In this document: positions 26,157 through 33,709 of the stretch, in pieces
Layout: each line of letters opens with the position of its first letter
How positions within the stretch are numbered: position 1 is the stretch's first letter
DNA from: Lysinibacillus capsici
GTDB lineage: Bacteria; Bacillota; Bacilli; Bacillales_A; Planococcaceae
Reading direction: 5' to 3'
DNA: 64,000 bases
Assembly: GCF_003367505.1 (NCBI RefSeq)
Contig: NZ_PXXX01000009.1
Coordinates: 62,001 to 126,000 of the forward strand
Translations under genes and position numbers: made by a program
Notes under the pieces: model-generated
Database searches by the model: none
What the model was told of the DNA's origin: nothing
Seen by the model: only the letters and a program-made list of their open reading frames with translations

Positions 26157-26360
26157 TTGCGTATAGTAGGATTTGTCTGCTATTTTTTAATACTATTTTA
26201 TGGCGTAGAATTAGTAGAAGAAGCGTTCACAAATGAAGAACCAGCAATGCAATCTCCCATGAAAAGTAAGCCATCGCCCATCAAGGAAACCGTTGAAAAT
26301 TCAAGGATTTGTGTCTATTATCCCACTTATAAAAGCTGTACCGATTTACCCCAACAATAA
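26157..26360 (+). CDS. Small membrane-anchored hypothetical protein (67 aa)
   Basis: A short hydrophobic N-terminus (IVGFVCYFLILFYGVEL) looks like a signal or anchor, followed by a polar extracellular part with two cysteines (ICVYYPTYKSC) that may pair. The family is not recognised. The start is TTG at 26157, with GAGGTG about 5 nt upstream. A terminator follows the stop at once. It is convergent with the signal peptidase gene. Confidence 0.6.
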   Translation: MRIVGFVCYFLILFYGVELVEEAFTNEEPAMQSPMKSKPSPIKETVENSRICVYYPTYKSCTDLPQQ

Positions 26361-26394
26361 AAAAGAGGCTACTCAATGGAGTGACCTCTTTTTT
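26358..26394. terminator. Bidirectional terminator
   Basis: AAAAAAGAGG and TACTC pair with GAGTG and CCTCTTTTTT (one mismatch). It lies between the 67-aa gene and the convergent signal peptidase gene. Confidence 0.8.
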
Positions 26395-26396
26395 CA

Positions 26397-26957
26397 TCAT
26401 TTTGAGCCAATATGAAAATGACTAAATGGATATAGTATTAATTTCGATTCACCATATACAGCATCCTCTGAAATTAAACCATAATGGCGACTGTCACTAC
26501 TTTTTAGGCGATTGTCACCAAGCACAAAATACATGCCCTCTGGCACTTCTTTTTCATTCACTAATTGTTCCAATGTAAAGTTTTCCGTAATGCGTAATTG
26601 ATTAGGATCATCCGTTTGACGGTTCACATAATCTTCTTTATATGCTTTGCCATTGACGTACAATACATCATCTTTCATTTCCACTTTATCCCCTGGAAGA
26701 CCGATGACACGTTTAATATATAACTCATCTTCGACAGGAGATTGGAAAACAATTTGATCAAAACGCTCGATTTTACTTGTTTTGCTTACAATAATAATAT
26801 CCTTATCGTGATAAGTTGGATACATAGATGCTCCCTGTACTTTAATCGGCGCAAATAAGAATTGCTTACAGCCAAAAACAACAACAGCTGTAATGACAAT
26901 AATTTTGATGTAGGATAATATTTCTTTTTTAAGATTGGATGTTTTTTCCGCTTGCAT
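26397..26957 (-). CDS. sipS: Signal peptidase I
   Basis: The protein has 186 residues. One N-terminal membrane anchor (IKIIVITAVVVFGCKQFLF, about 15-33) is followed by box B GASMYPT with the nucleophile Ser (about 42), box D YIKRVIGLPGD with the general base Lys (about 82) and box E GDNRLKSSDSRHYG. It cleaves signal peptides of Sec- and Tat-exported proteins at the outer membrane face. ATG 26957 has GGGGA 6-7 nt upstream and fits better than 26963. Which of the several Bacillus paralogues it is cannot be said. Confidence 0.9.
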   Translation of the reverse strand: MQAEKTSNLKKEILSYIKIIVITAVVVFGCKQFLFAPIKVQGASMYPTYHDKDIIIVSKTSKIERFDQIVFQSPVEDELYIKRVIGLPGDKVEMKDDVLYVNGKAYKEDYVNRQTDDPNQLRITENFTLEQLVNEKEVPEGMYFVLGDNRLKSSDSRHYGLISEDAVYGESKLILYPFSHFHIGSK

Positions 26958-27106
26958 GCTCATTCCCCGATACTGTTTTTTTAATAGTATAACATTTTCT
27001 CACTATTATTGACGAATGAATCACACAAATTGTTTCCTATTCATAGAAAAATAGACAAGGCTACAAAGTAACATTGTCTAGAAATTGATATTTTACTGTT
27101 TCAACG

Positions 27107-27217
27107 TTATGAATGGTTAGTTTGTGTAGCAGAGTGATGCTGCTCGTTTAATAAATCTACTGCTAATACGATACCCACTGGTAATGCAAATGCTAATAAA
27201 ATTGTGCCTACAATCAT
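27107..27217 (-). CDS. Small membrane peptide (36 aa)
   Basis: The peptide has one membrane helix, VGTILLAFALPVGIVLAVDLL, and a His/Thr/Gln-rich tail. AAAGGAG stands exactly 8 nt before the ATG at 27217; a longer open frame upstream lacks a ribosome site. The family is not recognised. The next gene upstream ends in its own terminator, so this is probably a separate unit. Confidence 0.65.
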   Translation of the reverse strand: MIVGTILLAFALPVGIVLAVDLLNEQHHSATQTNHS

Positions 27218-27306
27218 CACAATCACTCCTTTAACCATTTCTAATGTCAGTATACACTTAATTTTCTGATATTTCAAGAAATATCGAAAAATGATGAATA
27301 ACAGCA

Positions 27307-27351
27307 AAAAAATCATTCAACTAGGCATGCACCCTACCTGAATGATTTTTT
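27307..27351 (-). terminator. Terminator after the 47-aa gene
   Basis: AAAAAATCATTCA pairs perfectly with TGAATGATTTTTT. It begins 6 nt beyond the stop of the small basic protein gene, and both strands have T-runs. Confidence 0.9.
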
Positions 27352-27356
27352 ATCCC

Positions 27357-27500
27357 TTACATAAATAATTTTAAACATAATACTTGTAGGCCTCTAATTG
27401 CTGATTGGACTGGATTTTTTCGCACTTTACGTTTAGGTACATAGCTTTGCATGCAATGATTCAGCGCTGTATACCTCAGCACCTGGGTCCTCCCATTCAT
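27357..27500 (-). CDS. Small basic protein (47 aa)
   Basis: The frame starts MNGRTQVLRYTALNH and ends VQSAIRGLQVLCLKLFM, with a basic centre (VPKRKVRKN). The family is not recognised. Evidence that it is a gene is the strong GGGAGGG site about 6 nt before the ATG at 27500 and a perfect terminator directly after the stop. It lies 68 bp downstream of the LCP gene and may be in the same transcript or have its own promoter. Confidence 0.55.
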   Translation of the reverse strand: MNGRTQVLRYTALNHCMQSYVPKRKVRKNPVQSAIRGLQVLCLKLFM

Positions 27501-27568
27501 TCATCTCCCTCCCTTCGTGGCCAAAAAGTTTACAACTAGTATGCGACATTTGTAAGCAACTTGCTTAC

Positions 27569-28504
27569 TTACTTTTGTAAATGGTGTTTTAAATCTGTTT
27601 GTATTTTTTGAAGCTCTGCCTCATTCGGAATATAGTACCAAATGCGGTTAATCCTTTCACCGTCTCCCTGTTCGAACGATAACTGCTCAATATCCTTATC
27701 CATTTTTTTATAAATACTTTGAAGCTGAATAAGGTCCTTCACCGAAAAGTTCATGCGAACATTGTCGCCTAGTACATTCAACATATCAGTTGCTTTTAAT
27801 AATGTTGATGGTGTGGAGGCTTTTTTCATCACCGCTTCAATGATTTGACGTTGTCGAATTTGGCGTCCAAAATCACCTCGAGGATCTTCATAACGAATAC
27901 GAGAAAAAATAAGGGCCTCATTACCATCTAATGTGATTTCTCCCTTTGGATAGTGGTATTCGTCAAAGGTTAAATCCATATCATTATCGATTGTTACGCC
28001 ACCCAGCGTGTCAATAATTTGTAAAAAGCCCTCCATATTAATAAATACATAATAATCAATGGGTATATCTAAAAAATTTTCGACCGTATCCACAGCCATA
28101 GGGACGCCTCCAAAGGCATAGGCATGATTAATCTTATCTACCGTATCATGACCAACGATTTCTGTTCGAGTATCACGGGGTATACTAAGCATTTTCATCG
28201 TCTGCTTTTCAGGATTTACAGTGATTACAATCATGGTATCGGAACGTCCACTATCATCTTTACGTTCATCGACCCCAAGCATTAGAACCGAAAAGGGATC
28301 TTTTTTAATCACTGTTTTTTCTTCTGGTTGTGCTGCATCTGTTGTTTGAATAAGTGGTGTATTTATTTTATTCATAGTTTTTTGGATGGTAAAGTAGGCA
28401 GTACCTATAAAAATTAAAAAAATTGCTAATAGGCTACCAACAATCCACAGCCATAATTTTTTCTTGCTCTTTTTCTCTTTTGAGCGTTTCATGTTTTTTT
28501 CCAT
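27569..28504 (-). CDS. LytR-CpsA-Psr (LCP) family ligase
   Basis: The protein has 311 residues. It has a cytoplasmic basic start, one membrane helix (WIVGSLLAIFLIFIGTAYF, about 20-38) and an extracellular LCP domain: VLMLGVDER, GRSDTMIV, LSIPRDTRTEIVG, KINHAYAFGG and SRIRYEDPRGDFGRQIRQRQ, all conserved with the lipid-binding arginines. LCP enzymes attach teichoic acids or other polymers to peptidoglycan. AAAGGA lies 7 nt before the ATG. A 17-bp palindrome without a T-tract (27552-27568) follows the stop. Confidence 0.9.
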   Translation of the reverse strand: MEKNMKRSKEKKSKKKLWLWIVGSLLAIFLIFIGTAYFTIQKTMNKINTPLIQTTDAAQPEEKTVIKKDPFSVLMLGVDERKDDSGRSDTMIVITVNPEKQTMKMLSIPRDTRTEIVGHDTVDKINHAYAFGGVPMAVDTVENFLDIPIDYYVFINMEGFLQIIDTLGGVTIDNDMDLTFDEYHYPKGEITLDGNEALIFSRIRYEDPRGDFGRQIRQRQIIEAVMKKASTPSTLLKATDMLNVLGDNVRMNFSVKDLIQLQSIYKKMDKDIEQLSFEQGDGERINRIWYYIPNEAELQKIQTDLKHHLQK

Positions 28505-28757
28505 ACATAAGTCCTTTCTTGCTTAACAATTTTGCCCCTCTTTTTGACGTATTAAGTTGGAAAAAAGTTTATCTAGTCTACTTATATGCATAATGAACGA
28601 AAAAAAGACGTACACTAGTATTTACTAAATTTACAACATACTATTCCCTCATTTGTCAATTATCTTCCTTTTACATTCATTGCCCTCTATCAAAATGGTG
28701 CTATCTTAATTTATTGAAAATTCATTATTGTTGATATATACTATTTTTCAGATACAA

Positions 28758-28778
28758 CGTCTCTATAATAGAAACGTT
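28758..28778 (+). promoter_or_regulatory. Near-palindromic operator over the -10 of the M24 operon
   Basis: ACGTCTCTAT-a-ATAGAAACGT is a 21-bp inverted repeat with one internal mismatch pair. It contains the TATAAT -10 element and lies 19 bp before the M24 gene start. A copy differing at one base over 19 bp lies upstream of the IclR gene at 31915-31933. Confidence 0.6.
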
Positions 28779-28796
28779 TTTAGGAGGAATCACTCA

Positions 28797-29885
28797 ATGT
28801 TTCAAAAAAGAAGAGAGCAGCTCGTTTCCCGTATGCAGCAACAGTCAATTGATATAGCAGTGCTAGTGCCAGGGTCAAACATGTATTATTTTACAGGTCT
28901 TCAGTTAAAGCAAAGTGAACGCCTAACAGTAGTCGCTATTACTGCTCATCATCAATTATACTTTCTCGTTCCACAAGTAGAATTAACAAAAGTTGACTTG
29001 GGTAATGGAGGGACAATCCTATCCTATTCGGATGAGGAAGGACCGTCACAGGCCATCCAGCAACTAAAAAAAGAACTAGGAACAGCGCAGACACTTGCCG
29101 TTGAGTTTGACACCATGCGCGTGAAGGAACAGAAAGCTATCGAAAACCTTACATATGACACTTTATGTGATATCGGTGAAACCATTCGTGATATACGTAT
29201 GGAAAAAGATGAACACGAAATAGCCCTCATGCGTCAGGCTGTACAGATTGTCGAAGAAAGTCTTGCAGCCACATTACCGATTATTCAAGCTGGTATTTCA
29301 GAGATGGAAGTCGCAGCTCAATTAGAATATGAAATGAGACGACGTGGATCAGAGGGAACACCTTTTGGAACCATTGTTGCTTCTGGTTATCGAGGTGCAC
29401 TTCCTCATGGTAGAGCGAGCACAAAGAAAATAGAGACAGGTGAATTAATCGTCATAGATTTTGGCGCGATTTATAAGGGCTATGTGGCGGATATGACTAG
29501 AACAGTTGCTTTAGGAGAAGTTTCTCCAACGCTCAAAACAATTTATAGCATTGTGAAGCAAGCAAATGAAACAGCCATAGCAGCCATAAAACCAGGTATG
29601 ACAGCTCATGCCATTGATGATCTAGCCAGAGACATTATTCGCGATGCCGGCTATGGCAATTCTTTCACACACCGACTTGGCCATGGCATTGGTTTAAGTG
29701 CACATGAAGAGCCTTATATGATGCAGCGTAATCAGCTAGTGTTAAAGCCAGGCATGGCCTTTACCGTGGAGCCAGGTATCTATGTGCAAGATGTTGGTGG
29801 TGTTCGTATCGAGGATAATTTAATCGTCACAGAAAATGGTTACGAAAATTTAATGACCTATTCGAAAGAATTAATCATTTTATAA
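28797..29885 (+). CDS. M24 metallopeptidase, Xaa-Pro dipeptidase type
   Basis: The protein has 362 residues. An N-terminal creatinase-like domain (FQKRREQLVSRM to about 130) is followed by the pita-bread domain. The five metal ligands are visible: Asp in VIDFGAIYKG (about 221), Asp in VADMTRT (about 232), His in RLGHGIGLSAHEEP (about 293), Glu in FTVEPGIY and Glu in VRIEDNL. It probably cleaves X-Pro dipeptides or a related amide. AGGAGG lies 9 nt before the ATG. It forms an operon with the PLP enzyme, 14 bp apart. Confidence 0.87.
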   Translation: MFQKRREQLVSRMQQQSIDIAVLVPGSNMYYFTGLQLKQSERLTVVAITAHHQLYFLVPQVELTKVDLGNGGTILSYSDEEGPSQAIQQLKKELGTAQTLAVEFDTMRVKEQKAIENLTYDTLCDIGETIRDIRMEKDEHEIALMRQAVQIVEESLAATLPIIQAGISEMEVAAQLEYEMRRRGSEGTPFGTIVASGYRGALPHGRASTKKIETGELIVIDFGAIYKGYVADMTRTVALGEVSPTLKTIYSIVKQANETAIAAIKPGMTAHAIDDLARDIIRDAGYGNSFTHRLGHGIGLSAHEEPYMMQRNQLVLKPGMAFTVEPGIYVQDVGGVRIEDNLIVTENGYENLMTYSKELIIL

Positions 29886-29899
29886 GGTTGGTGTGTACA

Positions 29900-31099
29900 A
29901 TGATCGATATGAGGAAAATACAACAGGATATGCCGCTACTTGAACACTATATTTATCTAAACACAGCTGCTGCATCTGCCATGCCACAGCCAGTAGTGGA
30001 TGAAATGACTAGCTATCTCCAAAAACAAGCAAGTATTGGTCCCTACTTGCCCTCTTTTCGTCAAGAAACGTATGCGCAAGTAGAGCGTATTCGAGAAAAA
30101 GCAGCATTGTTCATCGGCGCAACAAAAGAGGAGATTGCCTTTGTGCCAAACGGTTCAGTGGCGATTAATTATGTCGCAGGTGGCTTGCAATGGAAACAGG
30201 GAGATGAGGTCATAGTGCTCGACACAGAAATGTTGAGTAACTATGTGCCTTGGCTTGCCCTTCAGCAACAAGGGGTTCAGCTGAAAGTGTTAAAAACCAA
30301 TGATGAATATATGGTAGATTTATATGCACTTGAACAACTCATCACACCACAAACAAAATTAATTGCCTTTGCCCATATGTCTAACGCTGCTGGGGCACTC
30401 CAGCCTGCCAAAGAAATATGTCAGCTAGCCCAGCAACACCATGTACTAACATTGATGAATGCCAATCAAACACTTGGTTTAACACCCATTAATGTTGCCG
30501 AACTTGGCTGTGACTTTCTAGTTGCTAGTGGGCGGAAATGGCTACGCGGCCCTGAAGGATCAGGTATTTTATATGTACGAGAAGCACTCATTCCAACATT
30601 GACGCCTATTATGATTGGCTGGGGCAGCACCCAGTGGGATTATCAGAACAATGCCTATTCTTTTTTAGAAACAGCTAAACGTTTTGAGCCAGGTTGTCCG
30701 ATCATTCCAAGTATTTTCGGCTTAGGGGCAGCTATTGATTATGCGAACAATATCGGTATCCATCACATATATGATCGTGTAAAGCAGCTAACAAACTATT
30801 TAATTGAACAGCTTGCAACCATTCCAGGCATTGTCTTATATGGTCCTCAAAATAGTGCTCATCGATTATCGATTACGCCGTTTAACATTGAAGGGCTGTC
30901 ACCAGATGAGCTAACCAATGCTTTAGCAGAGCATGGGGTCATCATTGAAGCTGGCACATTTATGGCGAATACCATTATGGAACGCAATCAAATTTCTAAA
31001 ATGGCCCGTTTTTCACCACACTATTTTAATACGTTTGAAGAAATTGACAAGGCCGTATCCATCATGAAAAAAATCCAAGCAAAGGCTCAAGATAGTTAA
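29900..31099 (+). CDS. Class V PLP-dependent enzyme, cysteine-desulfurase-like
   Basis: The protein has 399 residues. The fold-type I pattern is clear: YLNTAAASAMPQ at the start, FVPNGSVAINYVA, AHMSNAAGALQP, and the PLP lysine in SGRKWLRGPEGSG (about 210). The usual Asp that contacts the pyridine nitrogen lies in a VDGAQ motif; here it reads MNANQ, so Asn replaces Asp. The reaction is unknown; related proteins are epimerases, lyases and desulfurases. It probably acts on the product of the M24 peptidase in the same operon. Confidence 0.8.
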   Translation: MIDMRKIQQDMPLLEHYIYLNTAAASAMPQPVVDEMTSYLQKQASIGPYLPSFRQETYAQVERIREKAALFIGATKEEIAFVPNGSVAINYVAGGLQWKQGDEVIVLDTEMLSNYVPWLALQQQGVQLKVLKTNDEYMVDLYALEQLITPQTKLIAFAHMSNAAGALQPAKEICQLAQQHHVLTLMNANQTLGLTPINVAELGCDFLVASGRKWLRGPEGSGILYVREALIPTLTPIMIGWGSTQWDYQNNAYSFLETAKRFEPGCPIIPSIFGLGAAIDYANNIGIHHIYDRVKQLTNYLIEQLATIPGIVLYGPQNSAHRLSITPFNIEGLSPDELTNALAEHGVIIEAGTFMANTIMERNQISKMARFSPHYFNTFEEIDKAVSIMKKIQAKAQDS

Positions 31100-31121
31100 T
31101 GTCTATCTTGAGCCTCTTTTT
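31084..31121 (+). terminator. Terminator of the M24/PLP operon
   Basis: GGCTCAAGATAG pairs perfectly with CTATCTTGAGCC and is followed by TCTTTTT. The left arm overlaps the end of the coding region. Confidence 0.9.
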
Positions 31122-31126
31122 CATGC

Positions 31127-31900
31127 TTATTCATGATATAATTTAAAGCTGTATTGATCGAAATACCGTTGAATATTCATCGCTCCATATTGAAGAACAT
31201 TGACCATATCAGGTAATTTCTCCTCTGTTGGCTTACGATAAATAGGGCCAGCAATTGTTAAAGAGGCAATGACTTCTTTTTTACTATTAAAAAGAGGTAC
31301 ACCTAGCCCAAATACTGAATGAGAGTACTCTCCTGTTGAAAAGCACCAGCCTTGCTGTTGTATTTTTTCTAAATCGGCTAACATTTCATCAGGGTCAGTA
31401 ATGGTTTCAGGAGTTAATCTTTTCATCCCATGCTTCATGATCTCCTTTTTTCTCTCTTCAGGTAGATACGCCATGATGACTTTACAAGATGCCCCGATAT
31501 GTAGTGGTGTCCGCGTGCCAATCGACACTGAAAACTTAATGGTTTGAGAGCTCTCAGCTATTTCTACTGTGACACCATCTGTTCCATCCAGCCATGTTAA
31601 AAATACGGATTCTTTGATGGTATCTGCAAGGTTGATCATAATTGGTAAAACAAAGTCAGAAAGATTTAATTTATCTTTAACCATCTGGCCATATTCTAGA
31701 AAGCGAAGCCCTAATTCATATTTTTTTGTCTCAGGATTTTGAATAAGAAAGCCTTGTTTTTCGAAGGTTGCTAAAATCCGATAAATAATGGAGTGACTAA
31801 TATCCATCTCTTTTGCGAGCTCACGAACACCCCATGTAGGATTTTCCTTATTAAAATATTTCAGTACCTCCAATGAGTTATCTAATGTTTTTAATGTCAT
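31127..31900 (-). CDS. IclR-family transcriptional regulator
   Basis: The protein has 257 residues. The winged helix at residues 1-65 includes WGVRELAKEMDISHSIIYRIL (recognition helix) and KYELGLRFLEYG linking to the effector domain. That domain shows TPLHIGASCKVIMAYLPEE, GWCFSTGEYSHSVFGLGVPLF and IASLTIAGP, the usual IclR ligand pocket. It faces the M24/PLP operon tail to tail and carries the same operator upstream, so it probably represses itself and that operon. ATG 31900 has GAGGTG about 4-5 nt upstream. Confidence 0.88.
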   Translation of the reverse strand: MTLKTLDNSLEVLKYFNKENPTWGVRELAKEMDISHSIIYRILATFEKQGFLIQNPETKKYELGLRFLEYGQMVKDKLNLSDFVLPIMINLADTIKESVFLTWLDGTDGVTVEIAESSQTIKFSVSIGTRTPLHIGASCKVIMAYLPEERKKEIMKHGMKRLTPETITDPDEMLADLEKIQQQGWCFSTGEYSHSVFGLGVPLFNSKKEVIASLTIAGPIYRKPTEEKLPDMVNVLQYGAMNIQRYFDQYSFKLYHE

Positions 31901-31914
31901 TTCACACCTCAAAT

Positions 31915-31933
31915 GTCTCTATAATAGAACCGT
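31915..31933 (-). promoter_or_regulatory. Second copy of the putative IclR operator
   Basis: GTCTCTATAATAGAACCGT differs at one base from the copy before the M24 operon. It is 14 bp upstream of the regulator's start and contains TATTAT (minus strand), a usable -10. Confidence 0.6.
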
Positions 31934-32055
31934 ATTTTGATTATAAAATGAAGACGGACAATTTTCAATAAATTCAACTATTTTACAATTAGATTTTAAA
32001 TGAACTATTTCATTTCAAGCAGTTCATATGGACATTCGTATTGTGCTGAGCATGG

Positions 32056-32254
32056 CTATCACCTAAAAAAGGAAGGCTATCCGCCAGTTTGGACACTCTA
32101 TCCACTTAGAGCCATTCTATCACCCAAAAAAAGAAGGCTATCCGCTAGATTCCTCTTTTTATCCGTCACATTTCGAATTTTATCCGCCAGTTTGGACATT
32201 CTATCCACTTAGAGCCATTCTATCACCCAAAAAAGGAAAGCTATCCGCCAGTTT
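32056..32254. repeat. Direct repeat of about 70 bp with TATCCGC-type subrepeats
   Basis: A block starting TATCCGCCAGTTTGGACA at 32078 recurs at 32181 (offset 103 bp) and continues with CTATCCACTTAGAGCC and TCTATCACCCAAAAAA in both copies, with few differences. Inside, TATCCGC or TATCCAC or TATCACC words recur every 15-25 bp, eight or more times. No gene lies in 31934-32279. Confidence 0.8.
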
Positions 32255-32279
32255 ACGTACCCAATCCGCCTAAACAAAG

Positions 32280-32318
32280 AAAAATCAACCCACCTCTTAA
32301 AAGGTAGGTTGATCTTTT
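32280..32318 (-). terminator. Terminator of the SDR-MarR operon
   Basis: ATCAACC-ACCT pairs with AGGT-GGTTGAT. On the minus strand TTTT follows, and the other strand also has CTTTTT. Confidence 0.8.
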
Positions 32319-32325
32319 TACATGG

Positions 32326-32754
32326 TTATTTCTGCTGGATACCCTGTACTAATTTTTCTTGAATCCGCAAGTATTGGGCAATTTCCTCATCATCTAATAC
32401 TTCAAAAAGCTGTACAAAGACCTCTTTTCCGATAGATTGAGCCTTTGCTAAAGCACTTTGACCCTCATCTGTAATTTGTAAGCGAATGGTGCGGCGGTCG
32501 GATGGATCATATAGTCTTTCTGCTAATCCAAGCTTGACCAGCTTTTCAGCAATGCTCGTCATAGCACCTTTTGTATAGCCGATTGTCTCAGCTAATTCGG
32601 CTTGTTTTTGAGGGCCTTTGACATGTAGCTCATTTAAAACTAAAATTGGTGAAATTCCTAAAGGATATGGGAACGCTTTTGTAAAACGTATAATATTCGC
32701 ATTGTTCACCTGTTCAATCATATGAATCAGTTTAAAAATATTTGTCTGTTTCAA
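32326..32754 (-). CDS. MarR-family regulator
   Basis: The protein has 142 residues. The winged helix is typical: GISPILVLNELHVKGPQKQAELAE, recognition helix GYTKGAMTSIAEKLVKLGL, wing DPSDRRTIRLQITDEG with the conserved DxRxxxLxLT pattern, then the dimer helix. The start is TTG at 32754, with AGGAGG 6 nt upstream; the frame is open through that site to 32769. It is the second gene of an operon with the SDR upstream (25-bp gap) and probably represses that operon. Confidence 0.88.
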   Translation of the reverse strand: MKQTNIFKLIHMIEQVNNANIIRFTKAFPYPLGISPILVLNELHVKGPQKQAELAETIGYTKGAMTSIAEKLVKLGLAERLYDPSDRRTIRLQITDEGQSALAKAQSIGKEVFVQLFEVLDDEEIAQYLRIQEKLVQGIQQK

Positions 32755-32779
32755 AAAAATCCTCCTCAAACGCTGAGAA

Positions 32780-33535
32780 TTAATGAAGCATTAGTGAGCC
32801 TCCATCCACCATAATCGTTTGACCTGTAATGTATTGAGAATCGTCAGAAGCTAAGAAAACAGCTACTCGACCAATATCTTGCTCAATATCACCAAAACGG
32901 CCTAACGGGATTTTACTTCTCACCGCTTCATAATACTCTGGCTGTGCTTTTGCCCATGCTTGTACACCTGGTGAATCAGCAAGCGGACTAATGATATTGA
33001 CATTAATACCAAAACGTCCCCATTCATTTGCGGCAACACGGGAAATACCACGAATGGCTTCCTTGGCAGCGGCATAAGCAGCCTGTGTTTCATGACCTTG
33101 AATGCCTGCTCCAGATGCAAAGTTAATAATATTACCCTTAGTTTCTTTTAAATGCGGTAGGGCTGCTTGCATTAAATAGAAGGTTGGATAAAAACCTGTT
33201 CCAAATGACAAATCAAGATCTGCTTGTGTAGTTTCTTCTATTGTAACTTGTTTAGCAGCATGAGCGTTATTAACTAGCACATCTAGTTTACCGTATTTTT
33301 CTACGACTGTATCAATAATTTTTGGTAATTGGTCGCGTTCCATTAGATTAGCCTGTAAAAACATAGACTTCGGAGACATTTCTTGTAATTCTTTTGCCAT
33401 TGCCTCGCCTGCTTCTGCATTTAAGTCAACAATTGTAACAATCGCCCCTTCCTTTACCATAGCTTTTGCCATTCCACTACCAATACCACCTGCACCACCA
33501 GTAATGATGACCACTTTGTTTTGTAGTTTACCCAT
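32780..33535 (-). CDS. SDR oxidoreductase
   Basis: The protein has 251 residues and is a classical SDR: TGGAGGIGSGMA (about 12), NNAHAA, FASGAGIQ with the catalytic Ser, YAAAK (Tyr and Lys present, about 154), SPLADSPG and the FabG-like end ITGQTIMVDGGSLM. It is probably an NAD(P)-dependent alcohol or ketone reductase. It is the first gene of the MarR operon, behind a perfect inverted-repeat operator. The substrate is unknown; detoxification of a reactive carbonyl sensed by MarR is possible. Confidence 0.88.
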   Translation of the reverse strand: MGKLQNKVVIITGGAGGIGSGMAKAMVKEGAIVTIVDLNAEAGEAMAKELQEMSPKSMFLQANLMERDQLPKIIDTVVEKYGKLDVLVNNAHAAKQVTIEETTQADLDLSFGTGFYPTFYLMQAALPHLKETKGNIINFASGAGIQGHETQAAYAAAKEAIRGISRVAANEWGRFGINVNIISPLADSPGVQAWAKAQPEYYEAVRSKIPLGRFGDIEQDIGRVAVFLASDDSQYITGQTIMVDGGSLMLH

Positions 33536-33566
33536 TGCAACAACATCTCCTTCTTGTTTATCTGTT

Positions 33567-33588
33567 AATAGTTTAACATTAAACTATT
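33567..33588 (-). promoter_or_regulatory. Perfect inverted-repeat operator of the SDR-MarR operon
   Basis: AATAGTTTAA-CA-TTAAACTATT is a perfect 22-bp inverted repeat, 32 bp upstream of the SDR start. A second half-pair, TAGTTT (minus strand), repeats just upstream (33590-33602). Size and position fit a MarR dimer site. Confidence 0.7.
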
Positions 33589-33709
33589 TAATTTTAAACT
33601 AAATTGTTTCAGATAAAAAAGCCTATTCTGGAGAAGGGTTCATCCAAAATAAGCTTTTTCTAAAATTGATCTTTCCTACATGATTGTGCCGATTCTCTTT
33701 TCCAGCGCT

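Noticed and set aside
27552-27568. Terminator of the LCP gene
   Set aside because: GTAAGCAA-c-TTGCTTAC is a perfect palindrome right after the stop, but no T-tract follows on the minus strand.
32000-32212. 70-codon frame in the repeat patch
   Set aside because: The frame is created by the direct repeats, has no ribosome site, and its product is repetitive.
32078-32254. CRISPR array
   Set aside because: Only two long copies exist, the internal words are degenerate, spacing is irregular and no cas gene is near.
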